NCBI GenBank assembly: GCA_029560815.1
Contig: JAKQKF010000058.1
Location: 1 to 52,848, forward strand
DNA: 52,848 nt
DNA from: a bacterium
GTDB taxonomy: Bacteria > KSB1 > UBA2214
Direction: 5' to 3'
Shown here: positions 32,382 through 41,355 of the stretch, piece after piece
How the letters are laid out: each line of letters starts with the position of its first letter
How positions within the stretch are numbered: position 1 is the stretch's first letter
Notes under the pieces: generated by a model
What the model was told of the DNA's origin: nothing
What the model saw: only the letters and a program-made list of their open reading frames with translations
Database searches by the model: none
Position numbers and translations under genes: made by a program

Positions 32382-33071
32382 ATGAAAAAAGGCACAGTGC
32401 TGATGGTGGATGACAATCTGGACATGCTGCTGATCGGTCAGCGCATCTTCACCAAGGCCGGATTCGAATACCTTTCGGCGCGCAGCGGCCTCGAGGGGCT
32501 GGAAAAGATGGCCGCCGGCGGCGTGGATATTGTCATCCTCGACTATATGCTTCTTGACCTCAACGGGCTTCAGTTCCTCGAGACCATCGCCGCCGACCAG
32601 GCTTACGCCGCCCTGCGCACCGTCCCGGTTATCGTGCTGACAGCGCGCACCGATTATCTCGAGGAGCTCGACGGCCATTTCGCCGCCAATCTGCGCGCCG
32701 TCCTCACCAAGCCGTTCGGCCACCGCGAGCTGGTCAATGTGGTGGAAAACGCCCTTCGTCTCGAAAAGAACCTCCGGCCTCTTTTATCCGCCGCCGCGGC
32801 GCCGGCCCGGCCCGATGCGGCTGCCGAACCGCTGCTGCAGGATCCCGCCGCTTCTGCTCCGGCGGCGCACTGGAATGACGACCTGCGCATCGCCGCCGGC
32901 ACCATCGCCCGGCTCACCGCCGAGCTGCGCCGCACCATGCCGGAAGGGCTCAGCGAACAGCAGCGCCTCGATCTTGACGCCGTGCTCACAAGCAGCCGAC
33001 GCCTCGTGCGCATGATCGACGAGCAATTTCCCGAAAGCGAGATCTTTTCCTCTTCCACCCTGACCGCGTGA
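32382..33071 (+). CDS. Receiver-only response regulator with unannotated C-terminal region
   Basis: The 229-residue protein starts at ATG 32382 with GGAAGGAAT upstream. The receiver domain (1-125) has VDDN at residues 9-12, phospho-acceptor D54 in VILDYMLLDL, a switch Thr/Ala in VIVLTART, and LTKPFG with the conserved Lys. The remainder has an Ala/Pro-rich linker (about 130-160) and a helical tail (about 165-215) reading IARLTAELRRTMPEGLSEQQRLDLDAVLTSSRRLVRMIDE. That tail resembles a histidine-phosphotransfer or dimerisation-helix remnant without a recognisable His. It has no DNA-binding domain. It may pass phosphate between the neighbouring kinases or act by protein contact. The output is unknown. 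Confidence 0.88.
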   Translation: MKKGTVLMVDDNLDMLLIGQRIFTKAGFEYLSARSGLEGLEKMAAGGVDIVILDYMLLDLNGLQFLETIAADQAYAALRTVPVIVLTARTDYLEELDGHFAANLRAVLTKPFGHRELVNVVENALRLEKNLRPLLSAAAAPARPDAAAEPLLQDPAASAPAAHWNDDLRIAAGTIARLTAELRRTMPEGLSEQQRLDLDAVLTSSRRLVRMIDEQFPESEIFSSSTLTA

Positions 33072-33098
33072 CGCAGCGCTCTTGCACAGGCCGATACC

Positions 33099-34556
33099 AT
33101 GGAATTTGACTATCAGGAACTGATCGAAAGTGTGCAGGACATGGTCTTCGCCGTGAGTCCCTCCGGCGGATTGATCTACTGCAACCGCCAGTTCGCCCTT
33201 TTTGCCGGCAGGGAGAGGAAGGAGCTTTCCGCTTCTCCGCTTTTCGAACTGGTCCATCCCCCTGACCGCAGCCGGGTGGAACGGATGCTGCAGGAGACCC
33301 TGCAGGGATCGGCGCGCACCTTCGAGGCGCGTTTTGTCGGTGCGAGCGGCGCCCCCCTCTACTTCTCGACCAACATGACGCCCATCCGCGAAGGCGGCCT
33401 GGTGGCGGGTGCGATCGGTATCTCCCGCGACATCAACGAGCGCATGATGCTCGAGCAGCAGATCACCGGGCTGAAGAACTTTCAGGAGAGCATCCTCAAG
33501 AGCATCCAGGCCGGGTTGATCACCATGGACCTGGAGGGACAGATCACCTCCTTCAACGCTGCGGCCGCGGAGGTGCTGAACTGCAGCGCCCGGGAAGCCG
33601 TCGGCAGGCCGCTCGAGCAGATCGTGGGCGAGGAGGCGGCCAGCGTCTTTCTGCAGCGGGTGCCGCGCGGGGATTTTCCCACCAACCGCGAGCTCTCGCT
33701 GAAAACTCCCGCGGGTCACGAGACCTATATCGGCTTCACTGTGACCCCCCTGCTCGATGAACACGGCGACCGCACCGGCACTATTCTCAGCTTCAGGGAC
33801 ATCTCCCTGATCAAGCGCATGCAGGCCGAGGTGATGCGCATGGACCGCCTCGCCTCGCTCGGCGTCCTCGCCTCCGGCATCGCCCATGAGATCAAGAACC
33901 CCCTCGCCGGCATCAAGGCCATGGCCCAGACCCTCCAGCAGGATCTGGACCGGGAGGAGGAGAGCTACGACTATCTCGAGCGCATCGTCCGCCAAGTCAA
34001 CCGCCTCGACGAGCTGCTCAAGACTTTTTTCGACTATGCCCGGCCGCGGCCGCCGCAGCTCAAGCTGCACCGCATCCAGGATATCCTGCACGAGGTGATG
34101 ACTCTGGTCGACAAGCGGCTGCAGGAGAAGGATATCCGCTTCATCCCGCTGATCCCGGCCGGGACGCCGCCCGTTTTCGCCGATTTCCACCAGATCCAGC
34201 AGGTGATCCTCAATCTCATCATCAACGCCATCGATGCCATGGAGGAAGGCGGAGAGCTGGTGATCCAGGCCGCGCCGAGCCGCGGCACCGCTCTGCGCTC
34301 GCCTGCGGCCGGAGCAGATCCGGAGCGGCGCTTTGTTGAGATCACCGTCACCGACTCGGGGGTCGGCATTGCGGAGGAGAATCTGGAGGTCATCTTCGAT
34401 CCCTTTTACACTACCAAGCCGCAGGGGACGGGCCTCGGGCTTTCGATCGTTTACCGCATCATCGCAGCGCATGACGGGGAGATCAGCGTCTCCAGCAAGA
34501 TCGGGGAAGGAACCACTTTTCGGGTGATACTGCCTACAGAGGGAGAGAGTAAATGA
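33099..34556 (+). CDS. PAS-PAS histidine kinase, NtrB/AtoS-like
   Basis: The 485-residue cytoplasmic protein has no membrane segment. Two PAS domains cover about residues 5-120 and 135-245, with capping GISRDINERM and FRDISLIKRM. HisKA contains GIAHEIKNPLAGIKAMAQTL, phospho-acceptor His263. The HATPase domain keeps NLIINAIDAME (N), DSGVGI (G1), FDPFYTTKPQGTGLGL (F/G2), the pattern of NtrB-type kinases that pair with sigma-54 activators. The activator gene overlaps its stop codon by 4 bases. The start follows 27 bases after the receiver-only regulator, so it belongs to the same operon. Confidence 0.94.
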   Translation: MEFDYQELIESVQDMVFAVSPSGGLIYCNRQFALFAGRERKELSASPLFELVHPPDRSRVERMLQETLQGSARTFEARFVGASGAPLYFSTNMTPIREGGLVAGAIGISRDINERMMLEQQITGLKNFQESILKSIQAGLITMDLEGQITSFNAAAAEVLNCSAREAVGRPLEQIVGEEAASVFLQRVPRGDFPTNRELSLKTPAGHETYIGFTVTPLLDEHGDRTGTILSFRDISLIKRMQAEVMRMDRLASLGVLASGIAHEIKNPLAGIKAMAQTLQQDLDREEESYDYLERIVRQVNRLDELLKTFFDYARPRPPQLKLHRIQDILHEVMTLVDKRLQEKDIRFIPLIPAGTPPVFADFHQIQQVILNLIINAIDAMEEGGELVIQAAPSRGTALRSPAAGADPERRFVEITVTDSGVGIAEENLEVIFDPFYTTKPQGTGLGLSIVYRIIAAHDGEISVSSKIGEGTTFRVILPTEGESK

Positions 34557-35929
34557 AGGCGAGCATTCTCGTCGTCGAGGATAATGAGGATCTCTGCAAA
34601 ACCATCGCCGATGTGATGAAGCGAGAGGGCTATTTTGTCAAGACCGCAGCGAGCGGGGAGGAGGCGCTGGCGCGGCTCGAGAAGGGGCTGATCGACCTGG
34701 TTCTGCTCGACATCAAGCTGCCCCGCAAAAGCGGGCTGGAGGTGCTGGCGCGCATCCGTGAGCTGCAGCCGGAGCTGCTGGTGATCATGATCACCGCTCT
34801 CACCGACGCCCGTCCCGCGGTGGAGGCGCTGAAATCGGGCGCCTACGACTATCTGCTCAAGCCCTTCGAGCTGGACGAGCTCAAGCTGGTGGTGGCCAAG
34901 GCGCTCGAAACCCATCGCCTCAAGCTGGAGGTCGCCCGCCTCAAGGAACAGCAGCGCCGCCGCGCGCCGGAATCGGGCCTCTATGGTGAAAGCGCCGCCA
35001 TCCAGGAGGTCCTCAATCTGGTCAAGATCATCGCCGAAACCCCGCGCACCTCGGTGCTGCTCGAAGGGGAGAGCGGCACCGGCAAGGAGCTGGCGGCTGA
35101 TGCCATCCATGCGGCCAGCGCGCGCGCTGAAAAGCCCATGATCAAGATCAACTGCGCCGCCATCCCGGAAAATCTGCTCGAGAGCGAGCTCTTCGGTTAT
35201 GAAAAGGGGGCCTTCACCGACGCCAAGGGGACCAAGCGCGGGCTCTTCGAGCTGGCCCACGGCGGTACGATCTTTCTCGACGAAATATCGAGCATGAAGC
35301 CCTCCCTGCAGCCCAAACTCCTGCGCGTGCTGGAGAGCAGCACCTTCCGGCGCATCGGCGGGACCAACGACATCACCATCGATGTGCGCATCATCGCCGC
35401 CACCAACCAGAATCTGGAAACCTGTGTGCGCGACGGACTCTTCCGCGAAGACCTGCTCTACCGGCTCAAGGTGATGGTCATCCAGCTGCCCGCCCTGCGC
35501 GAGCATCCGGAAGATATCATACCCATGGCCAAGCTCTTCATCGAGCAGAACAACCGCGAGTTCAACCGGTCGATCAAGGGGATTTCGGCCGAGGCGGCGG
35601 AGATGATGCTGCGCTATCCCTGGCCCGGCAATGTGCGCGAATTGAAGAATGTCCTCGAGCGCGCGGTGATCCTCTGCAAACGGGAGGAGATCACGCCCGA
35701 ACTGCTTCATCTCGACCCGATCGAGATGCCGGCGGCAGCCTCCGCTCCCCTGGCGGCGCGCGTTGCCGGCGCCAGCGCTGCCGAGGCCGAAACCCTGGCG
35801 GAGATCGAGCGCCAGCACGTCCTGCGCACGCTGGAGAAGTACCATAACAACAAATCCAGGACCGCCAAGGCGCTCAATATTTCGCGTTCCACGCTGCGGG
35901 AAAAGCTCAAGGAGTACGGGCTGGAGTGA
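34553..35929 (+). CDS. NtrC-family sigma-54-dependent response regulator
   Basis: The 458-residue protein starts at ATG 34553 with GGGAGAG just upstream, inside the end of the kinase gene. The receiver (1-120) has phospho-acceptor D53 in LVLLDIKLP and LLKPFE. The AAA+ domain has LLEGESGTGKE (Walker A), the intact sigma-54 contact loop GAFTDAKG, and GGTIFLDEISSM (Walker B). It also has the R-finger area in REDLLYRL and PWPGNVREL. The C-terminal Fis-type helix-turn-helix reads NNKSRTAKALNISRSTLREKLKEYG. It therefore should activate sigma-54 RNA polymerase at -24/-12 promoters bound from an upstream site. Two candidate sites of this kind occur in the window, before the M6 and S41 protease genes. 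The link is inference. Confidence 0.96.
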   Translation: MKASILVVEDNEDLCKTIADVMKREGYFVKTAASGEEALARLEKGLIDLVLLDIKLPRKSGLEVLARIRELQPELLVIMITALTDARPAVEALKSGAYDYLLKPFELDELKLVVAKALETHRLKLEVARLKEQQRRRAPESGLYGESAAIQEVLNLVKIIAETPRTSVLLEGESGTGKELAADAIHAASARAEKPMIKINCAAIPENLLESELFGYEKGAFTDAKGTKRGLFELAHGGTIFLDEISSMKPSLQPKLLRVLESSTFRRIGGTNDITIDVRIIAATNQNLETCVRDGLFREDLLYRLKVMVIQLPALREHPEDIIPMAKLFIEQNNREFNRSIKGISAEAAEMMLRYPWPGNVRELKNVLERAVILCKREEITPELLHLDPIEMPAAASAPLAARVAGASAAEAETLAEIERQHVLRTLEKYHNNKSRTAKALNISRSTLREKLKEYGLE

Positions 35930-36024
35930 TCTGCCGGTGATTTTACCGCCGGCATGGTCACCTGTCTGGGCGGGGAAATCTCGAGAGAGATGGGTTAGAG
36001 TGACAAGACGGCGGGGGCGAGGGG

Positions 36025-36966
36025 TCAGCGCAGATTGCCCTTGAAGGGGCGCTCCCGGTTGAAATCGGGGAGGAAGGGATCCTCCTCTTCAGGGCCTCCC
36101 TCCATGTGCTGGACGAAGCAGTTTCTGAATCCGAGTTCGAGGAGGTGTTCGTAGACGCGGCCGAATTCATCGGGCCGCAGGGAGCGGTTAAGTTCCGCCT
36201 GTTTGACCATGCGGGCGGGCCGGTATTGCGACATCAGGCTTATGGGCAGCTCCGGGCCGAATTCCGCAAAAAGCATCGAGAGCGCCTCGATCGAGTTGGC
36301 GATCTGGCCGGGCAGCACGAGGTGGCGGACCAGCACGCCGCGGCTCGCGATTTTCCTGCCTGAGGTAAAGTGATCCAAAAACCCTTTCTGTTTCACCATT
36401 TCCGCAATGGCATCGAGAGCGACCATGGGGTAGGAGCGGCAGCGCGAGAGGGAATGCGCCAGCTCCGCGTCGCTGTATTTGAAATCCGGCAAATAGATAT
36501 CCACATACTCCGCGGCCTGCTGCAGGATCTCCACTTTTTCAAATCCCGAGCTGTTGAATACGACGGGGAGCTCTACACCCCCCGAGCGCAGGCGCTGGAT
36601 CAGGTCGATGGCGTGCGGCAGAAAATGGTCGGGCGTGACCAGATTGAGGTTGTGGACTCCCTGGCGGTGCACCAGCTCGAAAACCTGCTCAGCCACCCTC
36701 TCCACAGTCGTCAGGCCACCCATATGAAAACAGGAAATCTGGTAGTTCTGGCAGAAGGTGCAGAGCAGTGTGCAGCCGCTGAAGAAGATGGTGCCTGAAC
36801 CGTGGGTGCCGCTGATGGGGGGCTCTTCGCCAAAGTGCGCATCGATTGAAGCGACGCGCAGGATGGCCGATTCGCCGCAAACCCCCAGTTTGCCGGCAGT
36901 GCGGTCGACCCGGCACTCGCGCGGACAGAGAGTGCACTCTTGATAGGCCTGGTAGAAGTCGCTCAT
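36025..36966 (-). CDS. PflX-like radical SAM protein (COG1313)
   Basis: The 313-residue protein starts at ATG 36966; the frame upstream overlaps the preceding gene and is not protein-like. The N-terminus CTLCPRECRVDRTAGKLGVCG has four Cys, which match the COG1313 group and may hold an extra cluster or metal. After SIDAHFGEEPPISGTHGSGTIFFSG comes the radical SAM motif CTLLCTFC, with Cys65, Cys69 and Cys72. These proteins resemble glycyl-radical-enzyme activases, but their targets are generally unknown. No glycyl-radical enzyme gene is next to it here. It lies 16 bases downstream of the metallophosphoesterase stop on the same strand and is probably co-transcribed with it. Confidence 0.9.
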   Translation of the reverse strand: MSDFYQAYQECTLCPRECRVDRTAGKLGVCGESAILRVASIDAHFGEEPPISGTHGSGTIFFSGCTLLCTFCQNYQISCFHMGGLTTVERVAEQVFELVHRQGVHNLNLVTPDHFLPHAIDLIQRLRSGGVELPVVFNSSGFEKVEILQQAAEYVDIYLPDFKYSDAELAHSLSRCRSYPMVALDAIAEMVKQKGFLDHFTSGRKIASRGVLVRHLVLPGQIANSIEALSMLFAEFGPELPISLMSQYRPARMVKQAELNRSLRPDEFGRVYEHLLELGFRNCFVQHMEGGPEEEDPFLPDFNRERPFKGNLR

Positions 36967-36982
36967 CCGGTTTGCCGCCGTT

Positions 36983-38140
36983 TCAGTTCGCGCTGAAGGT
37001 GAGGTCGATGACGACGATCTCGGGGCGGTTGCCGAGCCGGACCGGCGGTCCCCAGGTGCCGGCGCCGCATGAGACATAATACTGGCTCTTTCCCTTGCGC
37101 AAATAACCCCAGCTCACCTCATACATCGCTCCGGTGATCAGGTTGAAGGGGAAGAACTGGCCGTGATGGGTGTGACCGGAGAGCTGCAGATCAATGCCTT
37201 CCGCCTCCGCCTCTTGGAGATGGAAGGGCTGGTGGTCGAGCAGGATGAGGGGCTCGGTGCGGTCGACTCCCTCCATCAGACTCGCCAGGGGCAGCCGGCC
37301 GTCTCCCATATAAGTGGCCTGGCGGTCTTCCCGGCCGATGAGCCAGAGGGCTTCCGCCACCCTTACGCTGCGGTCGCGCAGCACGGTGATTCCGGCCTCC
37401 TCCATGTAGCGGACGGCGTTCTCGCTGCCGCTGATATGTTCATGGTTGCCCATGATGGCGTAGACGCCGCGGGGGGGGCGGAGCTGGCGGAGCACCGCCG
37501 CCATATTCTGGCGGGAGAGCGAGAGGATGTCCTCGTCGAAAAGGTCGCCCCCGAAGAGGATGAGATCGGGTTTTTGCGCCTGCATGAGAGTCACCAGCTC
37601 CTGCATGCGCGAGTTGTGGACCAGGGTGCCGAGGTGGATATCGGTGGCGAGGAGCAGGCGCATCTGCCGGAAGGGGGCTGGTTTGTCGATGGCGAGCTCG
37701 AGGTGGCGCACGCGGGGATGGCGGGCGTTGATGGCGCCGGCAAGGGTCAGCAGGAGGGTGAGAGCAGCGACGCCGGCGAGGAGAAGGGGGCGCGCGCTGC
37801 TGCGGGCCTCATGCCAGGCCGCCGGCAGGAAGGGGAAAAGGTGATCGGCCAGCCGGACGAGATCGATGACGATGAGGGCGAGCAGGGCGAAGATCAGAAC
37901 GGCCGTATAATAGGCGCCGATGTGGACGAGGAAAGCGCCCAGGCTGGTGTTGAGGCTGCGTTCGCAGAGCCTGCCCAAAGGGTAAGCCGCCGCGAGCAGG
38001 ATGATGAGAATGGTGAAGGTGCTGCGCAGTCCCGCCGGGCCCGGCAACGCCTGCAGGCCGCGCCGGATGACGTACCAGTTCATCCAGGTGTAGAGGATGA
38101 GGACGATGGAGAAAAAGATGACAAATCCGCTGTGTTTCAT
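36983..38140 (-). CDS. Membrane-anchored metallophosphoesterase (YkuE-like)
   Basis: The 385-residue protein starts at ATG 38140. About four hydrophobic segments lie in residues 1-145, followed by a calcineurin-like phosphoesterase domain. The dimetal motifs are complete: LLATDIHLG, ILFGGDLFDED, IMGNHEH and LSGHTHHGQFFP. YkuE-like enzymes act on membrane-associated phosphoesters such as UDP-2,3-diacylglucosamine (LpxG) or hydrolyse lipid phosphates. The N-terminal membrane part differs between groups, so the substrate is open. The LpxH/LpxG role in lipid A synthesis is one possibility in a diderm. It is divergent from the PBP4 gene across a 165-base AT-rich gap. Confidence 0.9.
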   Translation of the reverse strand: MKHSGFVIFFSIVLILYTWMNWYVIRRGLQALPGPAGLRSTFTILIILLAAAYPLGRLCERSLNTSLGAFLVHIGAYYTAVLIFALLALIVIDLVRLADHLFPFLPAAWHEARSSARPLLLAGVAALTLLLTLAGAINARHPRVRHLELAIDKPAPFRQMRLLLATDIHLGTLVHNSRMQELVTLMQAQKPDLILFGGDLFDEDILSLSRQNMAAVLRQLRPPRGVYAIMGNHEHISGSENAVRYMEEAGITVLRDRSVRVAEALWLIGREDRQATYMGDGRLPLASLMEGVDRTEPLILLDHQPFHLQEAEAEGIDLQLSGHTHHGQFFPFNLITGAMYEVSWGYLRKGKSQYYVSCGAGTWGPPVRLGNRPEIVVIDLTFSAN

Positions 38141-38240
38141 CAGTGGGAAGGCTTTCGGTTAAATTAATTTCCGCAAATTTACATAATTTTGCATATAAAA
38201 GAAAGAGAATCCTCATTACTTCACACTGGCCATAAAAGGC

Positions 38241-38269
38241 TTGATTCTTTGGTGATTTATAGCTAATTT
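38241..38269 (+). promoter_or_regulatory. Candidate dacB promoter (TTGATT-N17-TAATTT)
   Basis: TTGATT (38241-38246) and TAATTT (38264-38269) are 17 bases apart and 37 bases before the PBP4 start. A TAAATTTG sequence on the opposite strand in the same gap may belong to the metallophosphoesterase promoter. No clear ribosome site precedes the PBP4 ATG. Confidence 0.45.
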
Positions 38270-38305
38270 CAGTAAATTGATTTTCTTATCCTGGGTATAT
38301 CTGAC

Positions 38306-39790
38306 ATGAATCCGAAACTCCTGGCGCTCCTTGGCCTGCTCCTCTGCGCTGCCGCCGTCCTTGCCGGTCCGCCTCTCATCGATGAGCAGGACGCTCTGAT
38401 CCAGATCCGCAATGACCTTGAGTACATCTTTTCAGATCCGTCATTCAGCGCCGCCCATTGGGGCGTCGCGGTGCAGTCGACCCGGACGGGCGAGTACTTT
38501 TATCTGCGCAACGAAAACAAGGCCTTCATGCCGGCTTCGAACATGAAGCTTTTCACCACCGCCGCCGGCTTGCTCGGGCTGGGGCCTGATTACCGCTACG
38601 TCACCCGGCTGATGGCGCACGGGTTGATTTCGGCTGAGGGGGTGCTGGAGGGTGATCTGATCATCCGCGGCTGCGGCGATCCCTCGCTGAGCGGCAGATG
38701 GGAGAACGGCAAAATCACCGCGGTTTTTGAGCGCTGGGCGGACAGCCTGCAAGCGCGCAAGATCACCGCCATCACCGGCAAGGTCATCGGCGACGGCCGC
38801 TACTTCAACGACGGCCGCATCGGAGCGGGCTGGGCCTGGGACGATCTCACCGATTATTACTCCGCCCAGATCAGTGCGCTGACCTTCAATGACAACTGCG
38901 TTGATCTGATTTTTATGCCCGGCGACAGCCTGGGCGGGCCCGCCCGCTACCGGCTCGAGCCCAACACCGCCTATGTGCAGATCGTCAACCGGGTGACCAC
39001 AGGGTCGCGCAGCAAACTCGGTTTCTGGCGCGACCCGGGCAGCAACAAGATCATCTGTGAGGGCACGATCAGCCAGAGCAGCAAGGAGCGGCGCGACTGG
39101 ATCACGGTGGAGAATCCGGCCAAGTACGCGGCCACGGTGCTGCGCGAGATCCTGCTCAGCCGCGGCATCCGTGTTTATGAGGAGGCTTTTGAGATCGATG
39201 AGCTGCCGGGCTATTTGCCGGTTGAGTACAAAACCGTGCAGCTGGCCTCGCACACCTCGCCGCCCCTGAGCGAGATCGTCCGCGAGATCAACAAGGAGAG
39301 CAATAATCTCTTTGCCGAGCTGCTGCTGCGCACGGTGGGCCGCGAGCTTGAGGGCAACGGCAGCGCCGAAGGCGGTGAACAGGCGGCGAAAAAGCTCTTC
39401 GAGCCCGCCGGGATCAGCCCGCAGCAGTTCTACGCCGCCGATGGTTCCGGACTCTCCCGCCAGAACCTGGTCTCGCCGATGAGCGTGATTCTGCTCCTGC
39501 GCCATATGCGCGAGCAGCAGGCCGGCCAGATCTACTACGACAGCCTGCCGGTGGCCGGTGTCGACGGCACCCTGAAGGGCCGGATGCGGGGCACTGCGGC
39601 CAAGGGCAATGTCCATGCGAAAACCGGCTACATCGGGCGGGTGCGCGCACTCTCCGGTTATGTGACCACCCGGGACAGCGAGATCCTGGTCTTCTCCATG
39701 ATCGTCAACAACTATAACGTGCCGACCGGCACGGCCAATCACCTGCAGGATCTGGTTTGCGAGCGTCTCGCCAATTTCACGCGCAAATAG
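38306..39790 (+). CDS. dacB: D-alanyl-D-alanine carboxypeptidase/endopeptidase (PBP4, S13 family)
   Basis: The 494-residue protein has a signal peptide (MNPKLLALLGLLLCAAAVLAG) and acts in the periplasm, trimming or cutting peptidoglycan cross-links. The three penicillin-binding motifs are present: SNMK (Ser78 to Lys81) in MPASNMKLFTTAAGLL, SNN (332-334) in KESNNLFAELLLR, and KTG (439-441) in HAKTGYIGRVRALSGY. The insert of about 160 residues between the first two motifs, typical of class C low-mass PBP4, is here too (GRYFNDGRIGAGWAWDD). The length is close to the family norm. It begins a plus-strand run of envelope-associated genes and precedes a class III cyclase by about 105 bases. Confidence 0.94.
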   Translation: MNPKLLALLGLLLCAAAVLAGPPLIDEQDALIQIRNDLEYIFSDPSFSAAHWGVAVQSTRTGEYFYLRNENKAFMPASNMKLFTTAAGLLGLGPDYRYVTRLMAHGLISAEGVLEGDLIIRGCGDPSLSGRWENGKITAVFERWADSLQARKITAITGKVIGDGRYFNDGRIGAGWAWDDLTDYYSAQISALTFNDNCVDLIFMPGDSLGGPARYRLEPNTAYVQIVNRVTTGSRSKLGFWRDPGSNKIICEGTISQSSKERRDWITVENPAKYAATVLREILLSRGIRVYEEAFEIDELPGYLPVEYKTVQLASHTSPPLSEIVREINKESNNLFAELLLRTVGRELEGNGSAEGGEQAAKKLFEPAGISPQQFYAADGSGLSRQNLVSPMSVILLLRHMREQQAGQIYYDSLPVAGVDGTLKGRMRGTAAKGNVHAKTGYIGRVRALSGYVTTRDSEILVFSMIVNNYNVPTGTANHLQDLVCERLANFTRK

Positions 39791-39895
39791 CCGGTATGAC
39801 CGCTTCCGCCGCGCACATTGCTGCCCCATGCTGATGCCGCCGGCTGCGCGCCTTCTGATGATGAGAGCCTGAACGACTGTTCGGCGAGAGGGATG

Positions 39896-41344
39896 ATGGC
39901 TTCTGGATCGAGACATATTTTCCGCTGGTTCGAATCGGCCCCCCTGCGGGTGAAGCTGATCCTGACCATCGGACTGCTTTTCATCGGTCTGATGTCGATC
40001 CTGAGCTTCGTCGTCATCCAGCAGGGTAAAAGCATCCTCAATGAGCGTCTCGCGGAGACCTGCACCATGGTCATGCAGCATGTCTCCACGGCGATCAAGG
40101 ATGATCTGCTCCTCTACTATCGCACCGACATGGATGCCAACAGCAGTTCGCTTCAGCTCGGCCATATCCGCGAATCGATCCTCTCGGTCTATAACGAAAA
40201 CATCTCCGGTCTCGCCTACGTCGGGGTGATCGACCGTTCGGGCATCATCATCGCCCATACCAACACCGAGCGGCTTTACCGCAAGCTGTCGCCGGCGGAC
40301 AGCAGCTGGATGCTCGCTCTCGAGTCGACCATGGTCCGGGAGCGCGGCGCCAATATCGAATACCTCCATCCCATGTTCACCCGCCGCGAGAGCGCCGGCG
40401 ACCGGCGGATCTTTCTCGGCATCACGGTGCTGGGATTCGATAAAGATATCATCATGAGTCCGATCCAGCGGGTCACGCGGGCGATCCTTTCGGCCACGGC
40501 CCTGATCATCATCATCTCGATCGTGATCATCTTTATCATTGCGCGGCGGATGACCGCCCAGATCGATCTCCTGGGAGGAGGGCTGCGCCAGGTGAGCGGT
40601 GGCAACCTCAACGTTCAGATCCCGGTTCTGGCCACCGACGAGCTCGGGCGGCTGACCATGGAATTCAACGCCATGATCGTGCAGCTGCGCGAAAAGCTGC
40701 AGATGCAAAAGTTCGTCTCCAAATTGACCCTGCAGATGATTCGCTCCAGCTCCAACGGGGATCAGCGCTCCGCATCAGCGGGGCAGCAGCGGGTGATTAC
40801 CGTTCTCTTTTCCGATATCCGCAGCTTTTCGGCGATGACCGAGCGGCTCGGCGCGGAGGAGACCATCAAGTTGATCAACATCTATCTCGATTTGCAGGCC
40901 AGGATCGTCGAGGAGAACAACGGCATTGTCGACAAATTTATGGGGGATCAGGTGATGGCCATTTTTCTGGGCGAACGCCAGGCCGACACCGCAATCCACG
41001 CCGCCGTGGAGATCCAGCGTTCCATCCGCGAGCTGAATGTGCGGCGCAGCCGCCAGGGCGAGGTGACCCTGCAGGTCGGCTGCGGCCTGCATATCGGCGA
41101 GGCCATCCTCGGCCACATGGGATCGCAGGACCGGCTCGACTATACGGTGATCGGCGAAGTGGTCAATCTCGGTTCCCGGCTTTGCGGCCTGGCCAAGCCC
41201 GGTCAGATCATTGTGCCGGGCGAGATGGTCGGGCAGCTCGACGGCGAATATCCCACCATCCACCTCGACAGTGTGCAGGTGAAGGGGCGCACCCAGCCTG
41301 TGGAGATCTATGAAGTGGATTATGACCGGTCGATGATCGTTTAG
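39896..41344 (+). CDS. Membrane adenylate/guanylate cyclase (class III) with HAMP domain
   Basis: The 482-residue protein starts at ATG 39896, 4 bases after GAGAGGG; ATG 39893 and a longer frame to 39818 are less likely. A first membrane segment (about 20-42) leads to a periplasmic domain of about 160 residues with a dCACHE/PAS-like character (SGLAYVGVIDRSGIIIAHT). A second membrane segment (RAILSATALIIIISIVIIFIIARR), a HAMP domain and the cyclase domain follow. The catalytic domain has the first metal Asp in TVLFSDIRSFSAM, the second in VDKFMGDQVMAIF and the N-x-x-x-R pair in GEVVNLGSRL. The base-specifying residues cannot be judged without an alignment, so the product may be cAMP or cGMP. 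It overlaps no other gene, and the barrel-TPR gene starts 11 bases later. Confidence 0.9.
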   Translation: MASGSRHIFRWFESAPLRVKLILTIGLLFIGLMSILSFVVIQQGKSILNERLAETCTMVMQHVSTAIKDDLLLYYRTDMDANSSSLQLGHIRESILSVYNENISGLAYVGVIDRSGIIIAHTNTERLYRKLSPADSSWMLALESTMVRERGANIEYLHPMFTRRESAGDRRIFLGITVLGFDKDIIMSPIQRVTRAILSATALIIIISIVIIFIIARRMTAQIDLLGGGLRQVSGGNLNVQIPVLATDELGRLTMEFNAMIVQLREKLQMQKFVSKLTLQMIRSSSNGDQRSASAGQQRVITVLFSDIRSFSAMTERLGAEETIKLINIYLDLQARIVEENNGIVDKFMGDQVMAIFLGERQADTAIHAAVEIQRSIRELNVRRSRQGEVTLQVGCGLHIGEAILGHMGSQDRLDYTVIGEVVNLGSRLCGLAKPGQIIVPGEMVGQLDGEYPTIHLDSVQVKGRTQPVEIYEVDYDRSMIV

Positions 41345-41355
41345 GGCGGATCCGG

